This document shows positions 23,106 to 58,019 of a DNA stretch of 64,000 bases, piece after piece. This DNA comes from Brachypterus glaber (lineage: Eukaryota; Arthropoda; Insecta; Coleoptera; Kateretidae), in the NCBI GenBank assembly GCA_958510825.1, contig OY294047.1:5890001-5954000 (forward strand). The letters run 5' to 3'. The position numbers and the translations under genes are program-made. The notes beneath the pieces are model-generated. The model worked only from the letters and a program-made list of their open reading frames with translations. It searched no databases and was not told the origin of the DNA. How positions within the stretch are numbered: position 1 is the first letter of the stretch; every line of letters begins with the position of its first letter.

Positions 23106-23966
23106 ATTTAACTTCTACACCTTTTCAAGTTGTAAATCAGAAAGTGTGATATTAATTTCAGACAGTGTAATTTGTTATTCAGATTTTTAAAATAAATTTC
23201 AGAAAGTATAAATTGTAATTCAGATTTTTAAATTGTATTTCAGAAAGTGTAAATTGTAATTCAGATTTGCAAGTTATATTTCAGAAAGTATAAATTGAAA
23301 TTCAGATTTGTAATATATATTTCTGAAAGCGTAAGTTGAAATTTAGAAAGTGTAAATTATATTTCAGAAAGTAGAAATTAATTTTCAGAATGTGTTATTT
23401 TATTTAAATTTGGATCTGTAAATTCAATTTCAGAAAGTGTAAATTAATTTTAGGAAACGGTAATTTGTAAATCAGAAATCATAATTTTTATTTCGGAACG
23501 TTTTATTTTATTCAAAAAAATTAAAAAAAAGTATCAGTTAAATAAAATTAAAAATTAAAAAAAAAAATGTATTTTTTACATAAAACTAAACAAAATTAAT
23601 ATTTCTGAAATTTAATTTACACTTTCTGAAATACAATTTACACTTTCTGAAATACAATTTACTCTGTAATAATAATATAAAGTTATAATTTCCGAAATAT
23701 AATTTACACTTTCTGAATTTCAACTTACACTTTCTGAAATATAATTTACACTTTCTGAAATTTAATTTATACTTTCTGAAATATAAATTGCAAAGCTGAA
23801 TTACAATTTACACTTTCTGAAATATAAGTTGAAAATCTGAATTACAATTTACACTTTCTGAAACATAACTTGCAAATCTGAATTACAATTTATACTTTCT
23901 GAAATTTAACTTGAAATTCTGAATATCAATTTACACTTTCTTATTTACCACTTGAAAAGGTGTAGA
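23106..23966. repeat. Palindromic array of TTCAGAAAGTGTAAATT units
   Basis: The left half (23106-23500) carries about ten degenerate units of TTTCAGAAAGTGTAAATTG alternating with AATTCAGATTT. The right half (about 23600-23966) carries the same units in inverted order (ACACTTTCTGAAATATAATT). The outer ends CTACACCTTTTCAAGT and ACTTGAAAAGGTGTAG are mirror images. It folds as one giant hairpin built from tandem repeats. Confidence 0.82.
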
Positions 23967-24400
23967 CAAAGACGAATCTGGCAGAAGGGCGACAGGGGCT
24001 AGAGTGCCCACGGTGAGCTTGGACCTACTTTTAATCAGAAATGTAATCATTCTTGGTTTTTTCAGAAATTAATTTGGGGACATCCCCTGATTATTTTAGA
24101 ATCAAAACGAAAAAAATCCTCGGGGCGCTTTTTAAGAAAATCGATTATAATTTGTTTTTATATTTTTTTCAGTGTATGTTTAATTTTTATTGCTGATATC
24201 GAAATAGTTTATTTTTTAACCAATTTTTTACAGTTTCTTTTTTTTTTCATTTGTTTATGAGATATTTAAAATCAAAATTGACAAAACTCATTTTTTAATC
24301 AAGTCTACCATTGTAACATGTTGATATATTCAAAAAATTTAAAATAATTTGAATTAAATGCATTGCATATGATACAAAATAAAAACTTATCTATACTGTA

Positions 24401-24598
24401 TGGGAACGTTTAAGACTCAACCAAGAGGAACTAAGAGACATCCCCTGGGCCAATATCCTGACCTTTATTAAAAGGACGGGCAGGTTCAAGGAGGACTCAA
24501 ATTAGTAAATGGCTGGGATTGCCTGGGGTGACAAAAAGGGCCATAAATGGCCTAGTTGTCCGGCTTTGGCCAACCCAAAAATTTACTACTACTACTAT
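24401..24598 (+). pseudogene. LINE 3' end with (TAC)n tail
   Basis: A short frame (24401-24505) reads WERLRLNQEELRDIPWANIL then FIKRTGRFKEDSN and a stop. It resembles the very C-terminus of Jockey/I/R1-type LINE polyproteins (IL.F...TGRF). A 3' UTR follows (GGGATTGCCTGGGGTGACAA) and ends in ACTACTACTACT at about 24586-24597. It is a heavily 5'-truncated copy. Confidence 0.55.
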
Positions 24599-25183
24599 TT
24601 ATCTTACTAATGTATATAAAAGGAAGTTTTGTTCAGATTTGGTTTTATTTAAGTTATATTTATTTAAATGATATTTTATTTGATAAAAAAGATATCCTTT
24701 AATATTATTAATATTTGAAACTGTTCCTTGTAGGTATTGGCCAATTGGTGAAATCTAAGTATTTTATAAAAAAATTAACTACAAAAGGTTCGAAGTTTAC
24801 AACCATGATAAAATAATTTTGAAATATTTATATTTTACATGATTTTTTTACAAAAAAGTGGTTGAAGTATCCCCGACTTTCGCTATAAAATTTAATGCCT
24901 ATAGTAAATTATGGTTTCCTATAATTTAGCTGCCTAATTAAAAAATAACTTTAATGAAATTGTATAATAATTATCACTACTAAATAATTATTTAATTTAT
25001 TTAAATAAAATTATTAAATTATTATTTTTTTAAATTATCGTAGATTATAATCACTATTTTTAAAATAAATTGATAACGACCGAGAGACGCGTGTAAAAAA
25101 TTATATTTTAAACACATCGACTAAAGGGTGATCTAGAACTATTTGTTTTTGTTACGTAAAAAAATAAAATGGTTATTTGCGCT

Positions 25184-25615
25184 CCTAAAGTTTATTTTTT
25201 TAAGATATAGTTATTTTAAACTTGCCGCTAAATACTCCACAAAATCCGATTTACACTGTGCTTCAGTGGCTTGTTTTGAATGTCAACATAACCAAAATTT
25301 ATTTTTGTTTACTTACTTTGTTTTTATGATGTTTTGAAGTAAAAAAGAGAATTGATAAAGCTGTCGCTAAAAACACTTTTGTATTCCTGTAAAAACAAAA
25401 TTTGCTTATAAAATCGCTTTTATTCGAATAATTTAAAAGAATAAACCATTGTTTTGTTCTCGTTAATGGCACGTTAACGTTTTCGGTTGTGTAAATTGGG
25501 TCTAGTCATTTCGCTTACGACGCATGCGTATCTTACGTTGCTATGGTAATTTCGAGATTGTTTACAAGCGGGAAGGTTTAAAATAACTATACCTTAAAAA
25601 AATAAACTTTAGTAG
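25184..25615 (+). mobile_element. CTAAAGTTTATT MITE, copy 2
   Basis: Full-length copy with TTTATTTTTTTAAGATATAG at the left and its complement at the right. The open frame at 25143-25337 arises from this repeat and is not a gene. Confidence 0.82.
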
Positions 25616-26364
25616 AGGTAACTGAATTTTTCTGTGTGAGGTCGTATTTTGTGGACCGAAGTGGAACTAAGGTCCATAATCACAACCGAAGATAGAAAAA
25701 AAGCTTAACGCATTCTTACGCTGTCAATACGCACTTACTTGCGAGTAGCGCATTACTTTTTTCTCACTACCAAGACGTTAAAATCTTATTTTATTAATAA
25801 TATTTTTGACATTTATATGGGTGACAATTCAAGAAATCATTTTTTATGGAATCACTGTATAAAATTAAGAATAGTATTTCTTGTGTCTAGATGTCCCCCT
25901 GCGGTAAGTGTCGTACACTTAGTGTCCTTGCGCGGTAAATCGTTTTTTCTGTCTTTAGTTACGGTTTGTTTGTATTGATTTCATCTATTAGGGAACGTTC
26001 AAGTATTACGTAACGCAAATTTTAATCATTTTGAAAGAAAAGTTATAACATAGACAAATTGCATTTTGCAAGTCTATTCTTAAAATTATTTTTAAAATAA
26101 CAATTAATCATTATTTCCAAAAATCCTTAAATTTCAATGACCACGAAACTATAGTACATGAACTTTGCAAATAGTACAAATCTAAGCATTCATAGAGACA
26201 TCATCCTACATTTACCCAAATTAACTGTACAAAATCTTACGTCGCCAAACAAATCTTTGTTGTTCCCCTATTGATTCCCTCTGTCATTTTTATAACATTA
26301 CATCTATTTATCTCCTGAGTATTAAACATACAAGGTGCTTCGGTTAAAACTTCCAGGGCCGATT

Positions 26365-26664
26365 ACACTGATAAAACAATAGCGTAAATAATAAATTAGG
26401 TTTTAGTATACAACAATAAATAGTTGTATATGCGCCAATCACTATATTTTACATAGAATACAACAACAAAAAAGTAAACGTGTTCGGTATTTACAAACGA
26501 GTGCAGTTGTTTGAATTACAACAACAAACTGTTTTTCTTTGTCGAGCAATATATACCTAATAACGTTATAATGATTTATAATAATTGTAAAAATGGTATT
26601 ATATACCACAAACTTGTTACAACAACGTTTGGTTGTACTATTTTTTGATTTTTCTATCAGTGTA
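26365..26664 (+). mobile_element. ACACTGATA MITE, short copy (nested)
   Basis: A 300-bp copy sitting inside the left arm of another element. The uninterrupted right arm (27700-27749) shows the empty site. The 75-codon open frame on the reverse strand here is a by-product. Confidence 0.75.
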
Positions 26665-26812
26665 CTCAAAAGAGGTATTTAAAATCTATAAAAAAACATG
26701 GTACAGATATAATGTTTGACCATATTTTCTCATAAGCTAGACCCCGACACGTCGCGACGACTATGCCATGGAACATCGCGGTGTCTAGCTTTTAACAATA
26801 TACAGTGCGTGC

Positions 26813-27657
26813 ATTAAGTCTGGAATCACCCGATTAACTTTTTAGTTACAAGTAAAACACAAAAACCCTCGGATAGGTCGATTTTTATTTTTAATTTTGC
26901 AAATTATGGTGTAATAAAAGTTATTAAAATTTGCACCCCCTTGCACCCTCACCCCCCAACTTTTTTTTTTTTCAAATAGCAACCTACCCCTTGTGACACT
27001 TCGTTGGAAAGGTAATTTAATAAGCTTTCCAATGGTGTATAATAAAGCCTAATTTGGTAAAGGGCTAATGATAAAATGCACAATTTAGTTTATCATAAAG
27101 ACATGTAAAGTATAACTTTAGTTCAATATAAATGTTCAAATTGATGTCCTTCAGCTCTTTGACAGTGGACAGTAAAAAAACGGGATTAAAATCGATTAAA
27201 TAGTAAACATAAAATTGGTCAATAAAAAGAAAAAAAATTGCATTTTTCAACAGGGTATAAAATATTACAATAAGTTTAAAAGAACCTTATTTAGATTCTC
27301 AGGAAGGTGCCAAGTAGGAAATAGGGCAACAATTACCATATTATGCGTAATATTTCACACAAACAATGTTTAAATAAAACATGCGTTTTTTCATAGACCC
27401 TTTAACAAATTAGGCTTTATCATACACTGTTGGAAAGCTTATTAAATTACCTTTCCAATGATGTATCACAAGGGGTAGGTTGCTATTTGAAAAAAAAAAG
27501 TTGGGGGGTGAGGGTGCAAGGGGGTGCCAATTTTGATAACTTTTTTTAGACCAAAATTTGCAGAATTAAAAATATAAATCGACCTGTCTGAGAATTTTTG
27601 TATTTTACTTGTAACTAAAAAGTTATTCGGGTGATTCCAGACTTAATGCACGCACTG
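26813..27657. mobile_element. TA-flanked foldback MITE, CAGTGCGTGC ends
   Basis: An 845-bp long palindrome. The ends CAGTGCGTGCATTAAGTCTG are exact inverted repeats, continue as TGGAATCACCCG(A)..., and are bordered by TA on each side. The arms reach about 200 bp (26813-27015 with 27455-27657). TA duplication and CAGTG ends suggest a Tc1/mariner-derived MITE. Confidence 0.78.
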
Positions 27658-27799
27658 TATAGTCAAACATTATATGTTTTTATAGATCTTAAATATCTCT
27701 TTTAGTTTTGGGGAATCGGCCCTGGAAGTTTTAACTGAAACAACCCGTATAAAGCTGTATAGCTAAGTAATCCTCGATTTTCTTTATTTTACTACCATT

Positions 27800-28075
27800 C
27801 ACGCTAGGCCTGAGGTTAACTTAAGTTTGAAACAGTGGTCAAAGCAAACAACCAGTGGATATGTGTAGAATGAGGTCTAGGCTATTCATAACCATCAACA
27901 GCAAAATCGCAGCAGATGGTTTGCAGAAGATACTGTTAAAAGTTGTTGGTGATGGCCTTGTTGTACCTTAAAATTTTAAAAATTGGGGATTTGAGTAATA
28001 ATTGTAACTAATTTTCGTCCGTAGAATCCGAATCCGTTCACAGAATTGATCTATCTGTTTTCGTTTTCGAAAAAA
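27800..28075 (+). repeat. Left terminal inverted repeat of the 3.9-kb transposon
   Basis: Reverse complement of 31428-31703, with differences only near positions 28007-28062. It is preceded by CATT. The inverted match stops abruptly after the TTTTCGAAAAAA run. Confidence 0.93.
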
Positions 28076-29061
28076 ATGCAAATCAAAAATCGGTTTTTAC
28101 AAACTTTGTTAATCTGTAAAAAAATAACAATAAAAGATATTAACTTTCCATTATGCCCAAACGACAGAGAAAGGCTTAGTATTAAAAAATGCAATCGAAT
28201 AATTCATAAAATATGAGTATAATTATTAATAAGCAAGACCTCCTTGTGGTCACATTCTGAAAAAATAAATACTAAGTTGAGCAGTCTATTTGTTTTGTCA
28301 AAAATTATTAGACATTTTAATGTCACAAATTTTTCGAACTGTAAGTTATCTAAGTAGAGATATAGGTAGTTATCTATAAGTCTAACTTTTAAGGTAATAC
28401 TTTAATTTTCCATTACCTATAATATAGTATAATAATATTATATTATAATAAATATACCTATTTATAGCTATGTAGGTAACGTAGGTAATTGAAATAAATA
28501 CCTAATATAATAATATAATAAATGGACCTTTGGCTTTTTGGGAAGACCAAACAAAAAGCCAAATGGGCAAATGCTGTGTATTACACAGTGTGTAATAGGT
28601 AATAATAATAATATGTAATAATATTATATCATATTATAATGGGTAATATTATATTATCATATTATAATATTATGTTATAATAAGTAATAATAATAATAAT
28701 TAAAATCATCAATTTATAATAAATGAAAAACGATTTATTGTTATAAGTTTATAAAATTATTTATTAACATAATAATAACATTTTAGTTAAAGTTCGTATT
28801 TTATAATATATTTGTAGTTTTGGTAACACAAACCCCATGATTTATTGTAAATTTTACAATAACTAAATAAATAACTAATTCAAATTAAAATCAAATCAAT
28901 TAATAGTGCTGTTTGTAGATTATAAACCAACTGTAAACTAACTTTTCCAATTTGTTATCACCTACGATCGGATCCAATTTAAATGAAAGTGATTTTATAA
29001 ATCGTATAATTTCCTAAATAGAACTGTGTATATTATATTACACTGTATAAGTACTAAAAAT

Positions 29062-31125
29062 TTACAGGTTTACAGATGAAAATTCCACTACACTTTTTTT
29101 TAACCGTTTGCTATAATTTGGATGGTCTATTGCTATTACTTTATATTTGTTCCAATATTTTAAAAACTCCTTGTGAATGGTTTCACCAGGTTGCTCTGAC
29201 CATAAACCAAACCCGTTACCATTAAGAAAATACAAAGAATGTTTTGCATGATATATTAAAACGTGCATTTTCAGACTTTGTGAAACCCCAGTTGCCTGAA
29301 AACTTTTTTTCAATTCAGCAATGTGCTCATCCAGTTCTTTGGCAACAGTTTTATTGCCAAAAGAATCACTGACAACTTTGTCCATAGCTTTAAAAACCCC
29401 TATATAGGGAACCACTTGTAGTGGATTATTTAAAACAATATCGGGATCGTTTAATTTATCGATATTTTTTAGCAGTTTTCTGCAATCGTTACCATCAAAA
29501 TGAAAACCGTGGTATTCTTTTGGTTCTATATGTAATTTTTTTGGCCAAAGCAATGCTTTTTCTTTTCCTAAAAGGGGAACCAGACCCTGCCAAAACATAC
29601 GGTTAACAAAACCTTGCATAACGTGAAGCTCCGGAAATATACATTTGTCTATTATAAAGACATGGTCTTCCTCACATATAAGCGAAGGATTCACTGTACT
29701 GCCACAGTCTTTGGCAAACTTTTTAGAATGACCGTGTTCGCAGTATTTTTGGTATTGGACTTTTAGATCTCCGTAAGTTTTTAAATGCAAACAGTCATGA
29801 TCAGTTACTAATTCTTCTGAAGATATCTCTTCAGAAGATGTTTCATTATCATCAATGATAGTTTTTGATCTTAGTTTTTGCAGAGTAGCAAAACAATACG
29901 GACTTGGGTAGGTGGAAGCTGCAGTTTGTAGTCCATTTATTGTTAGTATTAATTTAAAATCTGCCACCAATTTAAATGGGATATTATTAACTTTTGTAAG
30001 TTCAAATAAAATTTTTATGTTTTCATATGTTTCTGTTATAGACGGTACAATTGCCAATAATATTATTTTATGAACTCCACTTAATTTTCCCTCCTTACCC
30101 ACAGTTCCCCCATCTTTATAAAGACTTCTTTTTTTTTCGTTTAGCTCATCGTCCTCAACAATAAACGAGAGAGACAATTTAAAAAATCCCTGCCCTCCAT
30201 CAGCCAATAATTTAATTGATGTTTCTCCATATTGATTTCTTTTTTCCATCACCCTCTCCAGAAGTTTCTCAGCATCGGCCCAAATTACTGGTCGCTCTTC
30301 TTTATCATTTTTTTTTTCAACATCAAAACAAAAGCAACTCTCATTGTATATATCTTCAAGCAAACTTGACTGAACCGCATTTTGTTCCCTAAAGTATGCT
30401 GGTATAGAATTTCTTCCAGCATGGGTTCTAATAAAATTTGTCATTTTCTTCATTTCATTGGTAGATGATCCAGTATTAACTCTATAGTTGTGTAAAGCTT
30501 GATGGGAAAATACCATCGGCTTTGGAGCCTCTGGGTTTAATGCCACCCTCAATTTTCTTCCCTTTGTACACAAACTTAAGTCTTCATTCTTGTTGTCCGT
30601 CTCCATACATGTTTTCAAAGCTTCAGAAACCACCTGTTCTTTCTGTTTTTTAGGCAATGTTTGAACAATTTCTTGAATGTTATCGCGTGCATTATTCAAA
30701 GAACAGGAATGCCGTTTTCCTTTTCCTATTTTACTAAAACATATTTTACACAGTACTTCATTTTTATCTGAGGTTGAGGTTTGTAGAGTATCCTTTTTAT
30801 GTCCTTTATACCGGCTTTTTTCACATAATGAACATTCACATTTTCTGTTTCTAGTAAGCATATCTTCTTCGGTACCAAAATTAGGCATAACTGGCAGTTT
30901 TTTTTTAAATATATTTTTTTCCCACTGCTGAAGTGTTAGCCGACAATTACCACATATTGATGACGGAAATTTTGAGTCTTCCACATTAAACTGGCCGCAT
31001 AAAAATTTTTGTATTAATACTTCTAATTTTTTCGTTATAATATGTTCCGAACTTTTGTTTTTTTTAAATATAATTTTATTACCACACCCGACGCAAATTT
31101 TTTTTCTATTTATTTCGTGACTCAT
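29062..31125 (-). CDS. Putative transposase, 687 aa, Cys-rich N-terminus
   Basis: This is the intact single-exon ORF of the transposon. The N-terminal third has C11-C14 ... C58-C61, spaced like a ZAD domain (a zinc-associated protein-interaction fold common in insects). CECSLC follows at 96-101, then C126-C129 ... H139-C141, resembling an incomplete RING-type zinc cluster. The core shows LLADGGQGFFKLS (D309) and a second candidate catalytic Asp in VADFKL (D389). The following YPSPYC (406-411) may have had CPYC ancestrally, so one zinc ligand could be lost. FHFDGNDCRKLLK (542-553) and SEQPGETIHKEF (643-654) follow, the latter giving the likely third acidic residue, E648 or E644. The order fits DDE/D transposases of the RAG1/Chapaev-like type, possibly like the described N-RAG-TP proteins; this is inference. 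A minus-strand AATAAA lies at 28846-28841. Confidence 0.75.
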   Translation of the reverse strand: MSHEINRKKICVGCGNKIIFKKNKSSEHIITKKLEVLIQKFLCGQFNVEDSKFPSSICGNCRLTLQQWEKNIFKKKLPVMPNFGTEEDMLTRNRKCECSLCEKSRYKGHKKDTLQTSTSDKNEVLCKICFSKIGKGKRHSCSLNNARDNIQEIVQTLPKKQKEQVVSEALKTCMETDNKNEDLSLCTKGRKLRVALNPEAPKPMVFSHQALHNYRVNTGSSTNEMKKMTNFIRTHAGRNSIPAYFREQNAVQSSLLEDIYNESCFCFDVEKKNDKEERPVIWADAEKLLERVMEKRNQYGETSIKLLADGGQGFFKLSLSFIVEDDELNEKKRSLYKDGGTVGKEGKLSGVHKIILLAIVPSITETYENIKILFELTKVNNIPFKLVADFKLILTINGLQTAASTYPSPYCFATLQKLRSKTIIDDNETSSEEISSEELVTDHDCLHLKTYGDLKVQYQKYCEHGHSKKFAKDCGSTVNPSLICEEDHVFIIDKCIFPELHVMQGFVNRMFWQGLVPLLGKEKALLWPKKLHIEPKEYHGFHFDGNDCRKLLKNIDKLNDPDIVLNNPLQVVPYIGVFKAMDKVVSDSFGNKTVAKELDEHIAELKKSFQATGVSQSLKMHVLIYHAKHSLYFLNGNGFGLWSEQPGETIHKEFLKYWNKYKVIAIDHPNYSKRLKKSVVEFSSVNL

Positions 31126-31427
31126 GTTGGAAATTAAAAATAATCTGACAGACTGTCATGTAATTACTTAAGTCAAATTTTGTGTATAGGTTTAAGTATA
31201 AGTGTAAGTATTTCTAAACACTGCTCAACCTAACTTTTTTTTTCTAAAAAATTCTTAAAAAGAATCCATATTAAAATAGTCACACAACACAATTTTACGA
31301 ATTATTCTATGGTATTTTTAAATACTAATTTATTTGCTGTCATTTATACACATTCTTTATCTAATATCATGTGTAGTTATTTTTTTACAGGCGATGAAAG
31401 TTTACTAAAACATATTTTTTATTTTAA

Positions 31428-31703
31428 TTTTTTCGAAAACTAAAACAGATAGATCAATTCTGTGAACGGATTCGGATTCTACGGACGAAACTTAGCTACA
31501 ATTATTACTCAAATCCCCAATTTTTAAAATTTTAAGGTACAACAAGGCCATCACCAACAACTTTTAACAGTATCTTCTGCAAACCATCTGCTGCGATTTT
31601 GCTGTTGATGGTTATGAATAGCCTAGACCTCATTCTACACATATCCACTGGTTGTTTGCTTTGACCACTGTTTCAAACTTAAGTTAACCTCAGGCCTAGC
31701 GTG
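31428..31703 (-). repeat. Right terminal inverted repeat of the 3.9-kb transposon
   Basis: Pairs with 27800-28075. It lies between the transposase start (31125) and the stop codon of the SLC46-like gene, so it may act both as transposase promoter region and as the new start of the transporter 3' UTR. Minus-strand AATAAA motifs occur at about 31330 and 31418, downstream of the transporter stop. Confidence 0.93.
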
Positions 31704-31705
31704 CA

Positions 31706-55717
<24,012 letters not shown>

Positions 55718-55843
55718 CTTGGTCTGTTTTAGTACCTGCAACAAAATAGGTAAGGTGAATAGGGGAAAATTTGAAACGGGTATTTGTAATAAGGTTCTGG
55801 CATTGACTCCAAAAACTTCGAATAAATAAAACTTTACTCCTTT

Positions 55844-56135
55844 TACTTTCCCCAAGGAAAGTCTTGCGCTAGTAAAAAACTTCGAAAAATGTTTATTGCT
55901 TTTTTTTTACGTTTCTGGATGTTTTATATCCAAAACATATGATTTCCGTCAAAAAAAAAATCTGTAGGTCGGTCGGTCTGTCAGTCTGTCGGTCTGTGTG
56001 TCCGGGAAATTTGTGACCTCGATAACTTAAGAACGCTTAGGGCTAAAGACTTCAAATTTGGACCAAAGGTTGATTATCCAAAGTTCTAGGCTGGGATTGT
56101 TTTTGGTAAAAATCGGATTGGGGTAAAAACATTTT
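55844..56135 (-). repeat. (GTCT)n-containing interspersed repeat, copy 2
   Basis: Inverted copy of 7018-7313. Its left edge overlaps the upstream open frame of the SLC46-like first coding exon, supporting that this frame extension is not part of the protein. Confidence 0.7.
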
Positions 56136-56236
56136 TTTTCAAAAACATTTTTTTTAATTTATTTTTCCTTTTACGAAATAATAATCTTTTTTTGAAAAAA
56201 AAAAATTGAAAAACAAAAAAAATTAATGAACTTTTG

Positions 56237-56706
56237 TTACATCATTTTAAAGTTTATGAAATTCTCCATTTAACTATAATATTTTTTTTTTTGTTAAAAT
56301 ATGGTTGAAAATGGGTGTTTTTGTCAAAATTTCTCTAAAAAAATCAAACAATTTTTTAAAAAATACTAATTTCATGATGAAAAAACGCAATTTATAAGTT
56401 TAAATTAATTTGAATTGATATAAATAAAAACTTAAAAAATCGCATTATTTAGCACAAAAAATTAAAAAATCAAAACCTTAAAGAATTAAAAAATATACAG
56501 TCTAATATAGAAATTTATTTGCTTTAAAATAATGTATCATCCATTTAAAAAAATGTCCCCCCATGCCCCCTGTCCACATTTTAAGAGTAAAAAGTATTAA
56601 ATATATGCTAAAAGATAGTTTAAGTTGTCTTATTTAAGAGTTAAATTTGAAGTCGATATCTCCACTCTTTTAAAACTAAGAGGGGGATGATCTTTGGACC
56701 GCTCTG
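56237..56706. mobile_element. GGTCCAAAAGTCAC foldback, truncated copy
   Basis: It holds the loop and right arm (TACATCATTTTAAAGTTTATG ... TCTTTGGACCGCTCTGTA). The left arm is missing, and the sequence abuts a PuGTCT-type repeat at 55844-56135. Confidence 0.7.
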
Positions 56707-56746
56707 TATATAGCTACCTCCATTTTATAGGACTTAACCCCAACAG

Positions 56747-56832
56747 CACACTTGGCTTCTAAGAATATTCTAAGAGAGAAAAAATATTCCTAGAAATATC
56801 TAAGAATATTCTTAGAACATTTGTGCTGTCAG
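56747..56832. repeat. AGAATATTCT hairpin element, copy 2
   Basis: Inverted copy of 11893-11978 with CAACAGCACACTTGGCTTCT at the left and ACATTTGTGCTGTC at the right. Confidence 0.6.
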
Positions 56833-57106
56833 GGAATATACTTTGTAATATTAATAAGTACTTTTACAATTATATTATTAACAATTTATAAACTATTATT
56901 GATTATAAAAAACATATTTATTCATAAAACTTTGTGTACTGCAATTACAAAAAAGTATAAAGTGTTTCAAGGACTATTTTGGCAGAATAAATTGCAGTAA
57001 AAAACTCATAGACCAGGAATATTGGTCTAGAACATTGAAATAATTTGGGACTTCTGTAACTTGATTGCGTATTTTGGGAAACGAGAAACATAAATAAAGT
57101 ATAATT

Positions 57107-57316
57107 TATTATTCCATCAATCTATTTTCTAATCATCGTACAGAGTGATATTGGTAGACTGACAGTTTCGGGCTGCTGGCCCTCTTCAGTACCAAGAGTC
57201 AACTCTGCACGCTGATTAAGAAAACGTTTTTAGACTTTACTCGCAAAAGGAATATAGCCATTAGATTGATGTAGACTTGTGCGCCATCTGTTTCTAGATG
57301 TAGACAACTACTCATG
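57107..57316 (+). repeat. TATTCCATCAATCTATTTTC repeat, copy 2
   Basis: Direct copy of 500-735, ending ACTACTCATG where the similarity stops. A truncated MITE follows directly. Confidence 0.75.
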
Positions 57317-57332
57317 TCACTCATTACCACCA

Positions 57333-57614
57333 TTAGCAACGTAAGATACGCATGCGTCGTAAGCGAAATGACTAGGCCCAATTTACATAACCATAAAACG
57401 TTGACGTGCCATTAACGAGAACAAAACAATGGTTTATTCCTCTATATTATTGGAATAAAAGCGATTCTATAAGCAAATTTTATTTCTACAGGAATACGAA
57501 AGTGTTTTTAGCAACAGCTTTATCAATTCTCAAGCCACATGCTTTAGTGTAAATCGGACTTTGTGGATTATTTAGCGGCAAATTTAAAATAACTATACCT
57601 TAAAAAAAAACTTT
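57333..57614 (-). mobile_element. CTAAAGTTTATT MITE, truncated copy 4
   Basis: It shares GCAACGTAAGATACGCATGC and the AACTATACCTTAAAAA terminal repeat but lacks the other end. A different repeat (57107-57316) lies directly before it. Confidence 0.78.
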
Positions 57615-58019
57615 ACTTGGATGTTTTGGGAAACAAATCTTCTAATATTCCTGGCCCAACAGTTTCATTTTGTAGTACCTATGATATAATTATTCTGATC
57701 ATGGCCGTATGATTTTAATGATTTTAAATATAACAATTGCAAGGAATTTTAATTTAAATAATTACGGCAAAAATGCGATTATTGTTGTTATTAATTGTGT
57801 GAAAATATTTTTACATTCCATGATAATATTATGATCTTCTATACTTCTTACGAGATAGAAAAATTTTGCCGCTGGTTCATGATTTCGAATGAGATTCTGC
57901 ATCTAGATTCAGATTTACCAACTCAAATTTCAAATATCAGTAGTCTATTGTGTCTAGTAGGAATTTTCCAAATTCGACAAAAAACGTCTCTGACAAAAAA
58001 ATTTCTTTCATGAAAAAAA

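Larger units (their letters stand above)
26336..27749. mobile_element. Long-TIR element with two nested insertions
   Basis: The left arm (26336-26364 plus 26665-26722) pairs with the right arm (about 27660-27749) through GTTAAAACTTCCAGGGCCGA and CATATAATGTTTGAC. One MITE sits in the left arm and a TA-flanked foldback (26813-27657) sits in the middle. The right end lies about 45 bp left of the 3.9-kb transposon. Confidence 0.7.
27800..31703 (-). mobile_element. Intact 3.9-kb DNA transposon with 276-bp TIRs
   Basis: Both ends start CACGCTAGGCCTGAGG and remain nearly identical for 276 bp (27800-28075 and 31428-31703); I count about three mismatches. CATT flanks both sides (27796-27799 and 31704-31707), a 4-bp target duplication. 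The single ORF (29062-31125, minus strand) encodes the presumed transposase. The rest is AT-rich, with a dense ATAAT stretch at 28500-28700. A 4-bp duplication and CAC termini recall the Chapaev branch of the CMC superfamily. This assignment is inferred from memory of the families and is not proven. TIR identity and the unbroken ORF point to recent insertion. Confidence 0.9.

Noticed and set aside
25143..25337. Short plus-strand frame
   Set aside because: It runs into a MITE with four copies in the window; the other copies do not keep the frame open.
25991..26030. Element boundary ATTACGTAACGCAAATTTT, similar to AAAAATTGCGTTACGTAATA near 35954
   Set aside because: Only the short motif is shared; no second end is visible at either site.
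26442..26669. A 75-codon reverse-strand frame
   Set aside because: It lies entirely in a MITE copy whose relative at 14407-14937 does not preserve it.
30677..30931. Plus-strand frames opposite the transposase (also 29421-29606)
   Set aside because: They are shadows of the intact minus-strand ORF.
55718..55855. N-terminal extension of the SLC46-like protein from an upstream ATG
   Set aside because: A splice acceptor (TTGCAG) lies between it and the chosen ATG, and the far end overlaps an interspersed repeat also found at 7018-7313.
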